The translations under genes and the position numbers were made by a program. Below the pieces are notes generated by a model that was not told where the DNA came from, did not search any database, and saw only the letters and a program-made list of their open reading frames with translations. Positions 33,794 to 43,243 of a stretch of DNA of 64,000 nucleotides are shown here, in pieces (within the stretch, counting starts at the first letter, position 1; each line of letters opens with the position of its first letter). Source of the DNA: Lachnospira hominis (ex Liu et al. 2021) (lineage in GTDB: Bacteria > Bacillota > Clostridia > Lachnospirales > Lachnospiraceae); contig NZ_JACOPD010000008.1 of the NCBI RefSeq assembly GCF_014287955.1, forward strand, positions 1 to 64,000. Direction: 5' to 3'.

Positions 33794-35222
33794 GATACTT
33801 CACATGAAGGACAGCGGGAATTCTTTTCATGCAAGGCATTTGAAACGGGCACTGGATTATGTGATGAATCCTGAGAAAACTCAGAGAGGAAGACTTGTGG
33901 GAGCTGTTAACTGTCAGGCAGATATGGCTTTTGAACAGATGATGGATACAAAGAAGCAGTTTGGAAAAACAGACAAGCGACAGGGGTATCACATCATTCT
34001 TTCCTTCAAAGAGGATGAGGTGGAACCGGACAGGGCTTTTGAGATAACACAGAAGTTTGTAGCAGAATATCTTGGCGATGCCTATGAAGCGGTATTTGTG
34101 GTTCATGATAATACAGACCATGTTCATTCACACATTGTATTTAACAGTGTAAGCTTTGTGGATGGGAAAAAGTATCGCTACGAGAAAGGTGACTGGGCAA
34201 AGTATATCCAGCCGATTACCAATAAGCTGTGTCAGGAGTATGGTCTTTCCATTATAGATGTGGAGGATGGCAGCAAAGAGAAACAGCACGAGAATTATAA
34301 GGATTGGAGCGAATATCGTGAAGGCAGCTTTGTGTGGGCAGATATGATAAAAAGAGATTTGGATGCCTGCATTTTACAGGCAAATGATTTCAGAGGATTT
34401 CTGGAACTACTGTCGGAAAAAGGATATGAGGTCAAGCAGGGAAAGTATCTGGCAGTCAGACCACAGGGGATGACAAGATTCAGAAGATGTAAGACTCTTG
34501 GCGAGAATTATTCACAGGAAGCTATTGTGGAGCGTATTGCTAAGGAAGATTTATCTTTTTACCAGTCACAGAATGAGGAAAAACAGGCAGCGATAGTAAA
34601 GTGCTATGTCAAAAGATACCGCAGGGCGAAGATGTCAGGCTTGCAGAAAAGATATTATGCAAAGCTTTACCGGATTGGAAAGCTGAAAAAGAAGCCATAC
34701 AGTCAGGTATGGAAGTATAAGGATGATATCCGAAAGATGCATAAGCTGCAGGAGCAGTATCTATTTCTGGTAAGGCATAAGATTGAGAGTGCGGAAGAAC
34801 TTGTATCGGTACTTGATAATCTGACGGATAAGAAAAAAGAAGCATCAAAGGAAAAGAGTAAGACCTATAAGGCTAAGGAAAGATTCAAAGATATTTTTGA
34901 CAAGGCTGAACAGATCCGGGGGCTTGATGATGCGGAATCGTGTTATCAGAGTGGGGATACCTTCTTTGAAGATGAGCACAATGCATGGGAAAGGCTTAAC
35001 ACTGAGCTTCTGGCACAGGGATACAGTGTGGAAGAGGTCGAGAGTCTTAGAAAAAAATATGAGAGCAAGTATGCACAGGACTGTAAGGCAGAACGGGCGG
35101 TATCAAAGGAACTTAATCTTGGAAGATCAATATGGAAGGAACTTACGGTATCAGCTTCGGCAGAAGAGAAGCAGTATGACAAAGAAACAATAAGAGACAG
35201 AAAAGAACAGCCGGTACGTTAG
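33780..35222 (+). CDS. MobP-type relaxase of the conjugative element
   Basis: This 480-aa relaxase has the HUH-type metal site DHVHSHIVFNS (H114, H116, H118) and a candidate nicking Tyr in ALDYVM (Y27). The C-terminal half is helical and basic. It starts at TTG 33780 (GAGGCGG upstream), inside the end of mobC. The ATG alternative further in would remove AISKILHMK, a usual N-terminal strand of the family, so TTG is preferred. It nicks oriT, probably in the hairpin region 0.9 kb upstream, and is delivered through the VirD4 protein encoded downstream. Confidence 0.88.
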   Translation: MAISKILHMKDSGNSFHARHLKRALDYVMNPEKTQRGRLVGAVNCQADMAFEQMMDTKKQFGKTDKRQGYHIILSFKEDEVEPDRAFEITQKFVAEYLGDAYEAVFVVHDNTDHVHSHIVFNSVSFVDGKKYRYEKGDWAKYIQPITNKLCQEYGLSIIDVEDGSKEKQHENYKDWSEYREGSFVWADMIKRDLDACILQANDFRGFLELLSEKGYEVKQGKYLAVRPQGMTRFRRCKTLGENYSQEAIVERIAKEDLSFYQSQNEEKQAAIVKCYVKRYRRAKMSGLQKRYYAKLYRIGKLKKKPYSQVWKYKDDIRKMHKLQEQYLFLVRHKIESAEELVSVLDNLTDKKKEASKEKSKTYKAKERFKDIFDKAEQIRGLDDAESCYQSGDTFFEDEHNAWERLNTELLAQGYSVEEVESLRKKYESKYAQDCKAERAVSKELNLGRSIWKELTVSASAEEKQYDKETIRDRKEQPVR

Positions 35223-35233
35223 GCTGTTTTTTT
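35206..35233 (+). terminator. Terminator overlapping the relaxase stop
   Basis: AACAGCC (35206-35212) pairs with GGCTGTT (35222-35228), followed by TTTTT. The stem includes the last codons and stop of the relaxase gene. It would reduce transcription into the transfer genes. Confidence 0.7.
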
Positions 35234-35251
35234 AGTGGTTAGGAGGCATAT

Positions 35252-36436
35252 ATGGAAGAAAAAAGAGAGCCATTAAGTGAAATGGCGATTGAGAGAAAGA
35301 TACAGATTCTTCGTAATAAGCATATGGACAGTGAGGTTATTGCTCTTGTCAAAAGCGATTATGAATATGGACTGACTGATGATGAAATCGGTCTGTATCT
35401 TAACAAAAGTTATGACATTGAGCAGATGAAGGTGTTATCAAAATGTCTGCATAAGGGTGTATCAGAAGAGTTGTTAACGCTGCTGAAAGATAGCAGGATG
35501 GCAGCACCTAAGATGCAGACAGCATTGGATTACTATGAAAAAGGTGTGCCGATTGATGCAATCAGAGAGGTAGTCCAAAAAGATGATACAGCAGTAAACA
35601 TGCGCAGGATGTTTGATGTGGTATTAGAAAAGCTTAATAAAGCCAAAGAGCAGATGCCACAGGATTTAGAGTATGTGAAAAGTCTTGTAGCTCAGATGGA
35701 TGAAGTGGTTGCAAAGATCAATCATCAGAATGAAAGGTATGATGCCCTGAATAAGAAGCTTTCTGAAATAGAAACTTCCAAAGATGACGAGGAAGTCAGG
35801 GAGCGTCTGGTCAAGGAGAACCAGGATAAGGACGCTCTTATCAACAGTCAGCAGAATGAACTGAATAAGGCAAGCAGTACGATTGCAAGACTCAGGGATG
35901 ATATTGAGAAAAAGGATAAGGAGATGAAGCGTATGGGAGACAGAATAGAGTCATTGGAAGATAAGATCATAAGTGTTGCCACAGAGAATAAGAAAGAGGC
36001 AGAAAGTAAGGCAGAGCCGCAGGAAAGCCAGTCCGTATCACAGGCAGATAAAAAGATGGTTGATACAGTTGCAGTTCCTCAGAATATGCAGGCTGTGGCA
36101 AACGGAATTCCGGTCTATTATCAGATTCCGGTAGTTGATGGTACTGGAAATGTGGTGCAGAGACTTCCGATTGAGCGAAGTGTGAGAAAGAGCAGCAACA
36201 GCGGAGTGGCAAGTCTTTTTGCAAGACTGTCATTTAAGAAAAAGTCAAGAGCAGACATTGTAAAGCTGGTTGCATCGGGAGACCTTGTTCCGGCGCAGCT
36301 TGTGCAGATTAAGAGTGCAATAGAAAAGGGACTTACTGAGTCACAGCTTGTAGAGCTTATAAACAACAACATTTCAGCGGAAAAGATGAAGGAGATCATT
36401 GAGATTGCTGTGCTTGAAAACAGCATGGCAGATTAG
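35252..36436 (+). CDS. Coiled-coil protein of the transfer operon
   Basis: A 394-aa cytoplasmic protein. Residues 1-130 are helical (DSEVIALVKSDYEYGLTDDEI). Residues 150-250 form a coiled coil rich in Glu/Lys/Asn. A flexible Gln/Ser-rich stretch follows, then a C-terminal module (DIVKLVASGDLVPAQLVQI, KGLTESQLVELINNNIS) that repeats the short helical pattern seen at the N-terminus. I recognise no family. It is placed between relaxase and PcfB-like genes, so a relaxosome or scaffold role is possible. Confidence 0.6.
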   Translation: MEEKREPLSEMAIERKIQILRNKHMDSEVIALVKSDYEYGLTDDEIGLYLNKSYDIEQMKVLSKCLHKGVSEELLTLLKDSRMAAPKMQTALDYYEKGVPIDAIREVVQKDDTAVNMRRMFDVVLEKLNKAKEQMPQDLEYVKSLVAQMDEVVAKINHQNERYDALNKKLSEIETSKDDEEVRERLVKENQDKDALINSQQNELNKASSTIARLRDDIEKKDKEMKRMGDRIESLEDKIISVATENKKEAESKAEPQESQSVSQADKKMVDTVAVPQNMQAVANGIPVYYQIPVVDGTGNVVQRLPIERSVRKSSNSGVASLFARLSFKKKSRADIVKLVASGDLVPAQLVQIKSAIEKGLTESQLVELINNNISAEKMKEIIEIAVLENSMAD

Positions 36437-36445
36437 GAGGAACTT

Positions 36446-36850
36446 ATGAATTTAGCAGTAGTAAATGAAGCAGTAACAGAAATGAATGGTGTGGAGCATC
36501 AGTTTACAGAGGAAGAGAAAAACTTTGTTGTCCAGTTCGCATTCAGAAGTGGCAGCAAGGAAGACACGATTTCTCTTATTGAAGCTTTGGCACATTCAGC
36601 GGATAAAGCTGAGTCGGACGAGATTATGGTCACATACAGGTCTAAATATGATATGAAGCCTGCATGGGTGGAACAGGTGGAAAACCTGCTTGTGGCACTT
36701 GAAATGTATCGTATCGAGGAGGAGAAAGCAATCAATCATCTGGCAGATATTTTGACTGCTTATGGTATTGATGTATCAGCCGAGGAAATCCGTACTACAG
36801 AGACAGAAACGCTTAAAACAACAGTCAGAGAGAAAGTGGAGGTGCGATAA
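36446..36850 (+). CDS. Conserved hypothetical protein of the transfer operon
   Basis: A 134-aa acidic helical protein (FTEEEKNFVVQFAFRSGSKE, WVEQVENLLVALEMYRIEEEK). It has no membrane segment and no recognised domain. It starts 9 bp after the preceding gene behind AGGAGG and overlaps the next start by one base, so it is coexpressed with the PcfB-like and VirD4 genes. Confidence 0.6.
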   Translation: MNLAVVNEAVTEMNGVEHQFTEEEKNFVVQFAFRSGSKEDTISLIEALAHSADKAESDEIMVTYRSKYDMKPAWVEQVENLLVALEMYRIEEEKAINHLADILTAYGIDVSAEEIRTTETETLKTTVREKVEVR

Positions 36851-37968
36851 TGGCAGAAGAGATTCAGGAAGCGGTGCAGATCATCCGTGTAGCTTATGAT
36901 GGCATTGAGATTGCCATGAAGGTAGGAAGCGGCGGCATTGCTGCCATGCAGAAGGCAATAGATTTCTTAAAAGGGATGCTTGATTATGAAAAGTCACTTG
37001 GCAAGACATCCATGAGAAAGCTGATCTTAAAAGGTGGCGATTTACAGGTGTTGCAGTTTAATACCGAAGATATGAAAAAGGTTGAAAAGATGGCAAAGAA
37101 GTATGGAATCCTGTATTCGGTACTTCCAGACTGTAACAGGAAAGATGGACTGAGTGAGGTAATCTTTCATACAGAGGCAGTTCCCCGTGTGAATATGATG
37201 ATACAGAAGCTCAAGTTTGGTAAGATTGCCACATTTGACGATTATCTGAAGAATGGAGATGAAAAATCCCTTGGCAAGCTGATGGATTTTTTGAAGAAAC
37301 AGCAGGGAAACGAGAAAAGCCACACGATAGAAGGGGATAGGGTTAATACCGCCATTGACGGACTGATCGAAAAGGTCGGAATGTTTGCAATGGAAAAGAA
37401 AGCTATCAGTGTGGATCAGGTCAAGGAGAATTTCAGTATCAATGGTGAGCAGGCTGAAAGTGTTATCAAACAGCTTGAGACAATCGGTGTGCTTGGCAGT
37501 AAGAAGGAAGATGGTACGCATGCAGTCATGATGGATAAGGATGCATTTATCAACCGTGTCAGAGGATATCAGGACCTTGCAGAGAGAATGAGGGCAGTAG
37601 CCGCATCAAAGAATGCCAATCTTTCGGATGTTACAATCAGTAAGAAACTCATTATTGAGGAGAATGACCATGCAGTTAAGACAAGAATCCCCGGAACATG
37701 GGGAGACGAAGCAAGATATGTATGGCTTCGTAAAGAAAACATTATGGACATCCATAATGGAAAGACTATACTCACGTTTCTCGATTCCAATAAGGATTAT
37801 AAGCTGTATGACAGCCAGAATCGTGTTGTAACAACACAGAAGGGAACAGAGCTTTATACGCATTATGATAAGGTGGAGGCATCTGTCAGGGAGCGTTATG
37901 AGAAAGTCCAGAAACAGCAGAAAAAGACCACGCAGCAGAAAACAGTCACTACCAAGAAAGCGAGGTAG
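36850..37968 (+). CDS. PcfB/DUF3801-like transfer protein
   Basis: This 372-aa protein has an N-terminal part matching the DUF3801/PcfB pattern (GGIAAMQKAIDFLKGM, GKTSMRKLILKGGDLQVLQF, KKYGILYSVLPDC, EVIFHTEAVPRVNMMIQKL). PcfB in pCF10 is an accessory factor of the relaxase and coupling protein. Here a C-terminal extension of about 190 residues contains a winged-helix-like stretch. It is the gene immediately before VirD4, the expected place. Confidence 0.75.
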   Translation: MAEEIQEAVQIIRVAYDGIEIAMKVGSGGIAAMQKAIDFLKGMLDYEKSLGKTSMRKLILKGGDLQVLQFNTEDMKKVEKMAKKYGILYSVLPDCNRKDGLSEVIFHTEAVPRVNMMIQKLKFGKIATFDDYLKNGDEKSLGKLMDFLKKQQGNEKSHTIEGDRVNTAIDGLIEKVGMFAMEKKAISVDQVKENFSINGEQAESVIKQLETIGVLGSKKEDGTHAVMMDKDAFINRVRGYQDLAERMRAVAASKNANLSDVTISKKLIIEENDHAVKTRIPGTWGDEARYVWLRKENIMDIHNGKTILTFLDSNKDYKLYDSQNRVVTTQKGTELYTHYDKVEASVRERYEKVQKQQKKTTQQKTVTTKKAR

Positions 37969-37974
37969 TTTTAT

Positions 37975-40170
37975 ATGCAGACAACAAAGAAAAAACCATC
38001 ACTGATATTCATTCTTGTGGGTGCAGTATTAGCGGGGTACCTTGGTTATCTGATAAATGGTGCGTGGTCGGAGGGAGTGGCATTTAATGAATTTATGAAC
38101 AGATTCAATGAAGTATGTGCTGCTCCCTTTGCAAACTATTACAATACGAATACTATAAAAGCGGTAGCCATTGCATTAGGAATCTATGCGATGGCTATTG
38201 TTATGTATTACACCAGCCAGAGAAACTATATGCCCGGCAAGGAGTTTGGTACAGCGAGATTTGAAAATCCAAAGCAGGTTAATAAGATACTGGCGGATAA
38301 GGACGAGAATTTCAATCGAATACTAAGCCAGAATGTGAAGATATCACTTGATTTCAGAAGGCTGAAGCTCAATGGAAATATTCTTATCTGCGGTGGTTCC
38401 GGTGCCGGTAAGACATTTTATGAGGTAAAGCCGAATCTGATGCAGATGCCACATAACTGTTCATTTATCTGTACTGATCCAAAAGGTGAGATTCTTAGAA
38501 GCTGCGGGCAGATGTTAAAGAATAACGGATACAATGTGAAGGTCATCAATCTGCTTGAGATGGATAAGTCAGACTGTTACAATCCGTTTTCCTATATCAG
38601 AGAGGAAACGGACGTGGTAAAGCTGATTACCAATCTTATCAGTAATACCACACCAAAGGGTTCCACTCCAAGTGATCCATTCTGGGAGAAAGCAGAAGGA
38701 TTATTTTTACAGTCAATCTTTTATTATGTATGGCTTGAAGTACAGCCGGCAAAGAGAAACTTTGAGACAGTACTGAAGCTTCTTGGAGAAGCAGAAGTGA
38801 CAGAGCAGGGAAAGGCATCGAAACTGGATGTGCGAATGAAGTTCTTAGAGGAGAGTTCTCCACTTGGAGCTAATCATCCGGCAGTAAAACAGTACAACAA
38901 GTGTATGAGAGGTGCAGGAGATACAGTACGTTCCATTATTATCAGTGCAAACTCAAGACTTGCATTTCTTGAGAATAAGCAGGTTTTACGACTTCTTTCT
39001 AAGGATGAGCTGAATCTATCTGATATAGGTATTGGAGTCAATGGTGATGGAGAGACGAAGACAGCACTCTTTTGTGTAATCCCCGATAGTGACAAGTCCT
39101 ATAATTTTATTATCGGAATGCTCTATACTCAGATATTCCAGGAATTGTACTATCAGGCGGATTTTAACTGCGGTGGCAGACTCCCGATTCATGTGACATT
39201 TATGTTAGATGAATTTGCGAATGTTGCATTGCCAGATGATTTTTGTTCGCTGCTTTCTACAATGCGAAGCAGGGAAATTTCCAGTATTATCATCATACAG
39301 AACTTTGCCCAGTTAAAGGCACTTTTCAAGGATACTTGGGAAACCATTCCAGGCAACTGCGATACTTTCATCTATCTTGGAGGCAATGAGCAGAGTACGC
39401 ACAAGTATGTCTCGGAACTGCTTGGAAAAGGCACGATTGATAAAAAATCAAGCGGAGAGACAAAGGGGAGGCAGGGAAGCTCGTCAAGAAATTATGATGT
39501 TTTAGGCAGGGAACTGTTTACACCCGATGAGGTAAGAAAGCTGGATAATAAGAAATGTATTATTTTTATCCGTGGATTTGATCCTATCATGGACAACAAG
39601 TTTATTCCATTTAATCATCCGATGTTTAACCAGACAGCAGATGGCAAGGGAGAGCCTTATGTTCACGAGATAAGAGGAGCAAATAATCTTATCGGTCCGC
39701 CATTTGAGATTCTTTCAGACAAGGCAGTTAAGTATTATGAAAAACTGAAGGATAAGGGCGAGAATGTGTATATAGATTCTCTAACCTATGAGCAGTTTAT
39801 GATGCTTGGCGATGCGGAATTAAGCAGAAGATTCTCCATGCAGGATGAAGCAGAGCAGAAAGCAAAGATAGACAGGGAACAGGCAAATGAGCTTGAGTAT
39901 GTCGATGAATCGCAGAAAGCAGATAGTACAGCAACTGCCAGTGGTTCTAGTGGAAACGCTGGTAGTAAGCCTGTAAGGAATCCTGAAAGGGAAAAGCCTA
40001 AGTGGGAAGATACTATTACAAACCGAATGCTTCATTGGTCATATACACCTGAGCAGAAAGAGGAGCTAAAGATGGCACTTGCGGCAGGAATTCCTAGAGC
40101 AACGATACTGACTTATTTCTATCCAGAGGTAACGGTGGAGAAGATGAGTTCTTATCGAAAGAAGCAGTAA
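37975..40170 (+). CDS. VirD4-like type IV coupling protein (CD1115 family)
   Basis: This 731-aa hexameric ATPase recruits the relaxosome to the channel. It has two N-terminal membrane segments (about 10-28 and 60-82), Walker A CGGSGAGKT ending at T147 and Walker B FMLDEFANV with D412/E413. A charged C-terminal tail ends in WEDTITNRMLHWSYTPEQKEE, which looks like a substrate-binding end. The length and motifs fit the CD1115 family of clostridial conjugative elements. ATG follows the PcfB-like stop by 6 bp. Confidence 0.92.
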   Translation: MQTTKKKPSLIFILVGAVLAGYLGYLINGAWSEGVAFNEFMNRFNEVCAAPFANYYNTNTIKAVAIALGIYAMAIVMYYTSQRNYMPGKEFGTARFENPKQVNKILADKDENFNRILSQNVKISLDFRRLKLNGNILICGGSGAGKTFYEVKPNLMQMPHNCSFICTDPKGEILRSCGQMLKNNGYNVKVINLLEMDKSDCYNPFSYIREETDVVKLITNLISNTTPKGSTPSDPFWEKAEGLFLQSIFYYVWLEVQPAKRNFETVLKLLGEAEVTEQGKASKLDVRMKFLEESSPLGANHPAVKQYNKCMRGAGDTVRSIIISANSRLAFLENKQVLRLLSKDELNLSDIGIGVNGDGETKTALFCVIPDSDKSYNFIIGMLYTQIFQELYYQADFNCGGRLPIHVTFMLDEFANVALPDDFCSLLSTMRSREISSIIIIQNFAQLKALFKDTWETIPGNCDTFIYLGGNEQSTHKYVSELLGKGTIDKKSSGETKGRQGSSSRNYDVLGRELFTPDEVRKLDNKKCIIFIRGFDPIMDNKFIPFNHPMFNQTADGKGEPYVHEIRGANNLIGPPFEILSDKAVKYYEKLKDKGENVYIDSLTYEQFMMLGDAELSRRFSMQDEAEQKAKIDREQANELEYVDESQKADSTATASGSSGNAGSKPVRNPEREKPKWEDTITNRMLHWSYTPEQKEELKMALAAGIPRATILTYFYPEVTVEKMSSYRKKQ

Positions 40171-40256
40171 GTTATCGCATAGGCACAGAAGTTGTGGTAT
40201 ACTGTGTCTATGTGAGATTAAAGAAACTTACAAATCGGAAGTTGTGGAGGTGCTTT

Positions 40257-40676
40257 ATGAACGAGAGAGAAAAAATTATCCGATTATGGTTTGATATGTG
40301 GATTAAGAAAGCAGATTTAGGAATTGACAATATTTTTACAGATGATGTTGTATATACTGAGAGTTGGAGTCCTAAATATGAAAACCGCAAAACGGTAAAG
40401 CACTGGTTTGACGAATGGAATACACGTGGAAGTGTTCTTGTCTGGGAGATTAAGCAATTTTTTCATCAAGGCAATCAAACAATCGTGGAGTGGTATTTTA
40501 AAAACAAAATGAATAATGGAAATGTTGAAGAATTTGACGGAATATCTTTAATTGTATGGACACAGGATAACAAAATAAAATCATTAAAAGAGTTTGGTTG
40601 CAATCTTCATAATTACAATCCATATCGAGATAGTGATATTCCCGTATTTCGAGAAGAAAAAGCAAATTGGTTTTGA
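40257..40676 (+). CDS. SnoaL/NTF2-like protein (cargo)
   Basis: This 139-aa protein has the NTF2-like cone-fold pattern: an N-terminal helix (REKIIRLWFDMWIKKADLGI), IFTDDVVYTESW, then TIVEWYFKNKMNNG and FDGISLIVWTQDNKIKSLKEF. Such domains bind small molecules or act as isomerases or hydrolases; the substrate is unknown. It starts at ATG 40257 with GGAGG. It is more AT-rich than the transfer genes around it and is followed by its own terminator, so it looks like an inserted accessory gene. A 15-bp repeat found around the GNAT gene follows it at 40686. Confidence 0.7.
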   Translation: MNEREKIIRLWFDMWIKKADLGIDNIFTDDVVYTESWSPKYENRKTVKHWFDEWNTRGSVLVWEIKQFFHQGNQTIVEWYFKNKMNNGNVEEFDGISLIVWTQDNKIKSLKEFGCNLHNYNPYRDSDIPVFREEKANWF

Positions 40677-40732
40677 GAGGACTATAAATTCAAGTTTGTC
40701 TGACTGATAAATAATTTAATAACTGTTTTACA

Positions 40733-40769
40733 AAGCACTTTAGCCAATAATAGGTTAGAGTGCTTTTTT
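40733..40769 (+). terminator. Terminator after the NTF2-like gene
   Basis: AAGCACT and adjacent bases (from 40733) pair with AGTGCTT (40759-40765), the T run continuing to 40769. Confidence 0.75.
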
Positions 40770-40877
40770 CATGCCATAAAAGGAGGTGGTTGAAGCACAA
40801 CGCATCGGGGAAAGCCCGATTAATCTTTACAACAGGCATTGCCTGATAATCATATAGTAAAAAAACAAAGACAGAGA

Positions 40878-40943
40878 GGAATGTATATATTCCGTTCGGA
40901 AATCAGCCGGATTGGAATGTGTACATTCCTTTCTGGCTTTTTC
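40878..40943 (+). promoter_or_regulatory. Hairpin leader of the pilin operon
   Basis: A near-palindrome GGAATGTATATATTCC (40878-40893) is followed by a long stem from AGCC (40905) through GGAATGT/ACATTCC to GGCT (40938), ending in TTTTT. The second stem is terminator-like and lies 40 bp before the pilin start, suggesting attenuation. ATCGGG/CCCGAT just upstream (about 40804-40820) adds another stem. Confidence 0.55.
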
Positions 40944-40981
40944 CATATCTGTCACACATCAAGAAAAAGGAGATTTTTATC

Positions 40982-41383
40982 ATGAGAAAAGAACAGATTA
41001 CAGTAACTAACAATTCAGTCTGCAATAGTGCAGAAAACAAGGGTTTGGAGGGAAAAGGCATGAAGAGAAGATTACTTCATTTTAAGAAAAGAATGGTTCC
41101 GGCAGTATCCGGAGCACTTATGGGAGTAATGCTTATGAGCACTACTTGTTTTGCTGCAGGTACAGGTACTTCCGCAGTAACACAGCCGCTTGAGAACTTA
41201 AAGACACTTATCATTGCAGTCATTGGTGCTGTTGGTGTCATCATTCTTGCAAAGAATGTCATGGAGTTCGCACAAGCCTATCAGCAGCAGGATTCATCTA
41301 CTATGAACTCTGCACTGAAAGGAATTGTAGCAGGTGTCATGATGGCTGGTATTTCAACAGTACTGACATTCTTAGGCTTCTAA
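40982..41383 (+). CDS. Maff2-family/VirB2-like pilin
   Basis: This 133-aa protein has a signal-like segment (KKRMVPAVSGALMGVMLMSTTCFAAG) and then two hydrophobic helices separated by a short polar loop (IIAVIGAVGVIILAKNV, GIVAGVMMAGISTVLTFLGF), the layout of VirB2/TrbC pilins and Maff2 proteins. Two starts have good binding sites: ATG 40982 (AAGGAG) and ATG 41060 (GGAGG). The second gives a more normal signal peptide, and the first 26 residues may be a leader. It is followed by a weak terminator, which would give excess pilin mRNA. Confidence 0.75.
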   Translation: MRKEQITVTNNSVCNSAENKGLEGKGMKRRLLHFKKRMVPAVSGALMGVMLMSTTCFAAGTGTSAVTQPLENLKTLIIAVIGAVGVIILAKNVMEFAQAYQQQDSSTMNSALKGIVAGVMMAGISTVLTFLGF

Positions 41384-41387
41384 GATT

Positions 41388-41409
41388 GGGGAAAAAGAGT
41401 TCCCCTTTT
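41388..41409 (+). terminator. Weak terminator after the pilin gene
   Basis: GGGGAA (41388-41393) pairs with TTCCCC (41400-41405), followed by four T. Partial read-through into the VirB6-like gene is likely. Confidence 0.55.
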
Positions 41410-41437
41410 AGTAAAAGGAAAGAGGTGAATAACAAGT

Positions 41438-42280
41438 ATGGATATTTTTAAGCTTGGAGACAAGATCCTTGCACTTCTTGAGGCGGTGTTTGGGTTTTGG
41501 AACAATCAGATATCCCTGGTCTTTGCAATGCTTGGACAGTCACCGGTCAGTTTCAAGGGCGGAGGTCCTTGGGCAGTTATTGAGGGTATTGAGCCGGTCT
41601 TTGTAGCGGTCGGCTCTTCCCTCGTTGTGCTGTTCTTTGTTATCGGTTTCTGCTCGGAAAGCATAGATGTAAAAGATGAGATGAGGTTTGAGTCTATATT
41701 TCGTATGCTTATCCGACTGGGACTTGCAGAATGGTTTGTTGCAAATAATGTCACGATTATGAAAGCGTTTTTTACTTCCATAGGAAATCTGGTGGGACTT
41801 ATATCTGCCGGGACAACGACGCAGCTTGCCATTGACAGTACACAGGCAGACATCATTAAGGGACTCGGATTTGGTGAGAGTCTGGTAATGCTGATACTTA
41901 CAGCTTTGCTTGCAATCATCATTATTATCTGTGGATTCTTTATCATTTACACAGTGTATTTCAGGTTCTTAAAGATACTGATTATTGTGCCGCTTGGTGC
42001 GATTGCATGCTCCACAATGGCAGGAAACAGAATGGTCAGTCATACAATGGCTACCTACTGCAAATATTTTCTTTCGTGTGTATTCGAGGCAGTAACGATG
42101 GCACTTGCAATTGTGGTATGTAATGCATTTATCAATGCAGGACTTCCGGCATTTACAGGAAGTTACGCTGACTGGGCACAGACACTTATCTATCTGTGTG
42201 AAATGACATTTACGATAGCAATGACTGTTGGAAGTGTGAAGGGAGCACAGACACTTACAAGCAAGGCATTTGGATTATAG
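41438..42280 (+). CDS. VirB6/TrbL-like channel membrane protein
   Basis: This 280-aa protein has about six membrane segments, such as VFVAVGSSLVVLFFVIGF and LVMLILTALLAIIIIICGFF. The topology and position (after pilin, before VirB3- and VirB4-like genes) match the VirB6/TrbL polytopic component of type IV secretion channels. There is no enzymatic motif. AAGAGG precedes it with a short spacer. Confidence 0.8.
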   Translation: MDIFKLGDKILALLEAVFGFWNNQISLVFAMLGQSPVSFKGGGPWAVIEGIEPVFVAVGSSLVVLFFVIGFCSESIDVKDEMRFESIFRMLIRLGLAEWFVANNVTIMKAFFTSIGNLVGLISAGTTTQLAIDSTQADIIKGLGFGESLVMLILTALLAIIIIICGFFIIYTVYFRFLKILIIVPLGAIACSTMAGNRMVSHTMATYCKYFLSCVFEAVTMALAIVVCNAFINAGLPAFTGSYADWAQTLIYLCEMTFTIAMTVGSVKGAQTLTSKAFGL

Positions 42281-42292
42281 AAGGAGGCAGAA

Positions 42293-42703
42293 ATGGATAA
42301 TGAAAAGAAACAGGTTACTTATAATTCAAGCATAACCGGAGAAACGCAGGTGACATTTGATATCCAGCAGTATATGAATAACAGGGCAATGTTTATTGGT
42401 CTTATGTGTAATGAAGATGGACATGAGGAGCATTTTGGGGATGTGACTGTGAATTTGTCGGTTGCAGCACCAAATTACTGCGGATATCTGAATGTGAATG
42501 ACATGCCGGATATTGAAAAGTTTATTACAGACAATGACATTGGAGAGTTTACAGGATTCACGCAAAGGAGTGGTTTCTGCGAATATCCGCTTTATCTGTT
42601 CAATGTAGATAAGCTTAGAGAACTGTGTCCGGATGGAATGGATAAGTATGAGGCGAATATTGGAATGACAAGAAAGCCGGAGACAAAGGATTTATCAAGA
42701 TAG
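42293..42703 (+). CDS. DUF4313-like protein
   Basis: This 136-aa soluble protein (TQVTFDIQQYMNNRAMFIGL, DVTVNLSVAAPNYCGYLNVND) resembles DUF4313 proteins regularly found between channel genes of clostridial conjugative elements. No catalytic residue is evident. It is 12 bp from each neighbour with AGGAGG sites, so it is coexpressed with the channel. Confidence 0.6.
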   Translation: MDNEKKQVTYNSSITGETQVTFDIQQYMNNRAMFIGLMCNEDGHEEHFGDVTVNLSVAAPNYCGYLNVNDMPDIEKFITDNDIGEFTGFTQRSGFCEYPLYLFNVDKLRELCPDGMDKYEANIGMTRKPETKDLSR

Positions 42704-42715
42704 GAGGCAGGGACA

Positions 42716-43228
42716 ATGGTAATCGAAGTAAACAAGGATATTGACCGCTATCAGGAATCGGTTGCGATGGGACTTACTGCAAGGCAGCTTATATTTTCCA
42801 TTGCAAGCGTAGTGGTTGGTGGCGGTATCGTCCTTCTTCTTTACAAGTATATCGGTCTTACGGGTTCTGCTTATGTGGCAATTCCCTGTGTGGCACCGAT
42901 TGCACTTGGTGGTTTCTATTCCTTTAATGGGATGAATTTCTACGAGTATATGGGAAAGAAACTGCATTTTATGTTTGGGAACAGGACACTTACCTATGTA
43001 TCAACAGAGGGAGAGCCTGCAATAAAGCAGTTAGAAGCAGAACAGAATGAACAGGTAAAGAAGAAAGGCAGAAAGGCTGAACCGGAGACTGTAACAGCTG
43101 ATTCGGCTGTAAAGAAGCAGGAGGAGTTTGAAGCAATGAAGAAAAAGACGAGAAACATGCTGCTTGGACTTGTCGCAGTCATTGTGGCGGCAGCAGCAGG
43201 CATTGCAGCATATAAGGCAATGCATTAG
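42716..43228 (+). CDS. PrgI/VirB3-like membrane protein
   Basis: This 170-aa protein starts with the PrgI pattern (EVNKDIDRYQESVAMGLTARQL), then has two adjacent membrane spans (IASVVVGGGIVLLLYKYI, AYVAIPCVAPIALGGFYSF). A charged cytoplasmic stretch and an extra C-terminal span (LLGLVAVIVAAAAGIAAY) follow. PrgI is the VirB3 counterpart that works with the VirB4 ATPase encoded next. The third span is unusual compared with short PrgI proteins. Confidence 0.85.
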   Translation: MVIEVNKDIDRYQESVAMGLTARQLIFSIASVVVGGGIVLLLYKYIGLTGSAYVAIPCVAPIALGGFYSFNGMNFYEYMGKKLHFMFGNRTLTYVSTEGEPAIKQLEAEQNEQVKKKGRKAEPETVTADSAVKKQEEFEAMKKKTRNMLLGLVAVIVAAAAGIAAYKAMH

Positions 43229-43243
43229 AAACGAATAGTATCT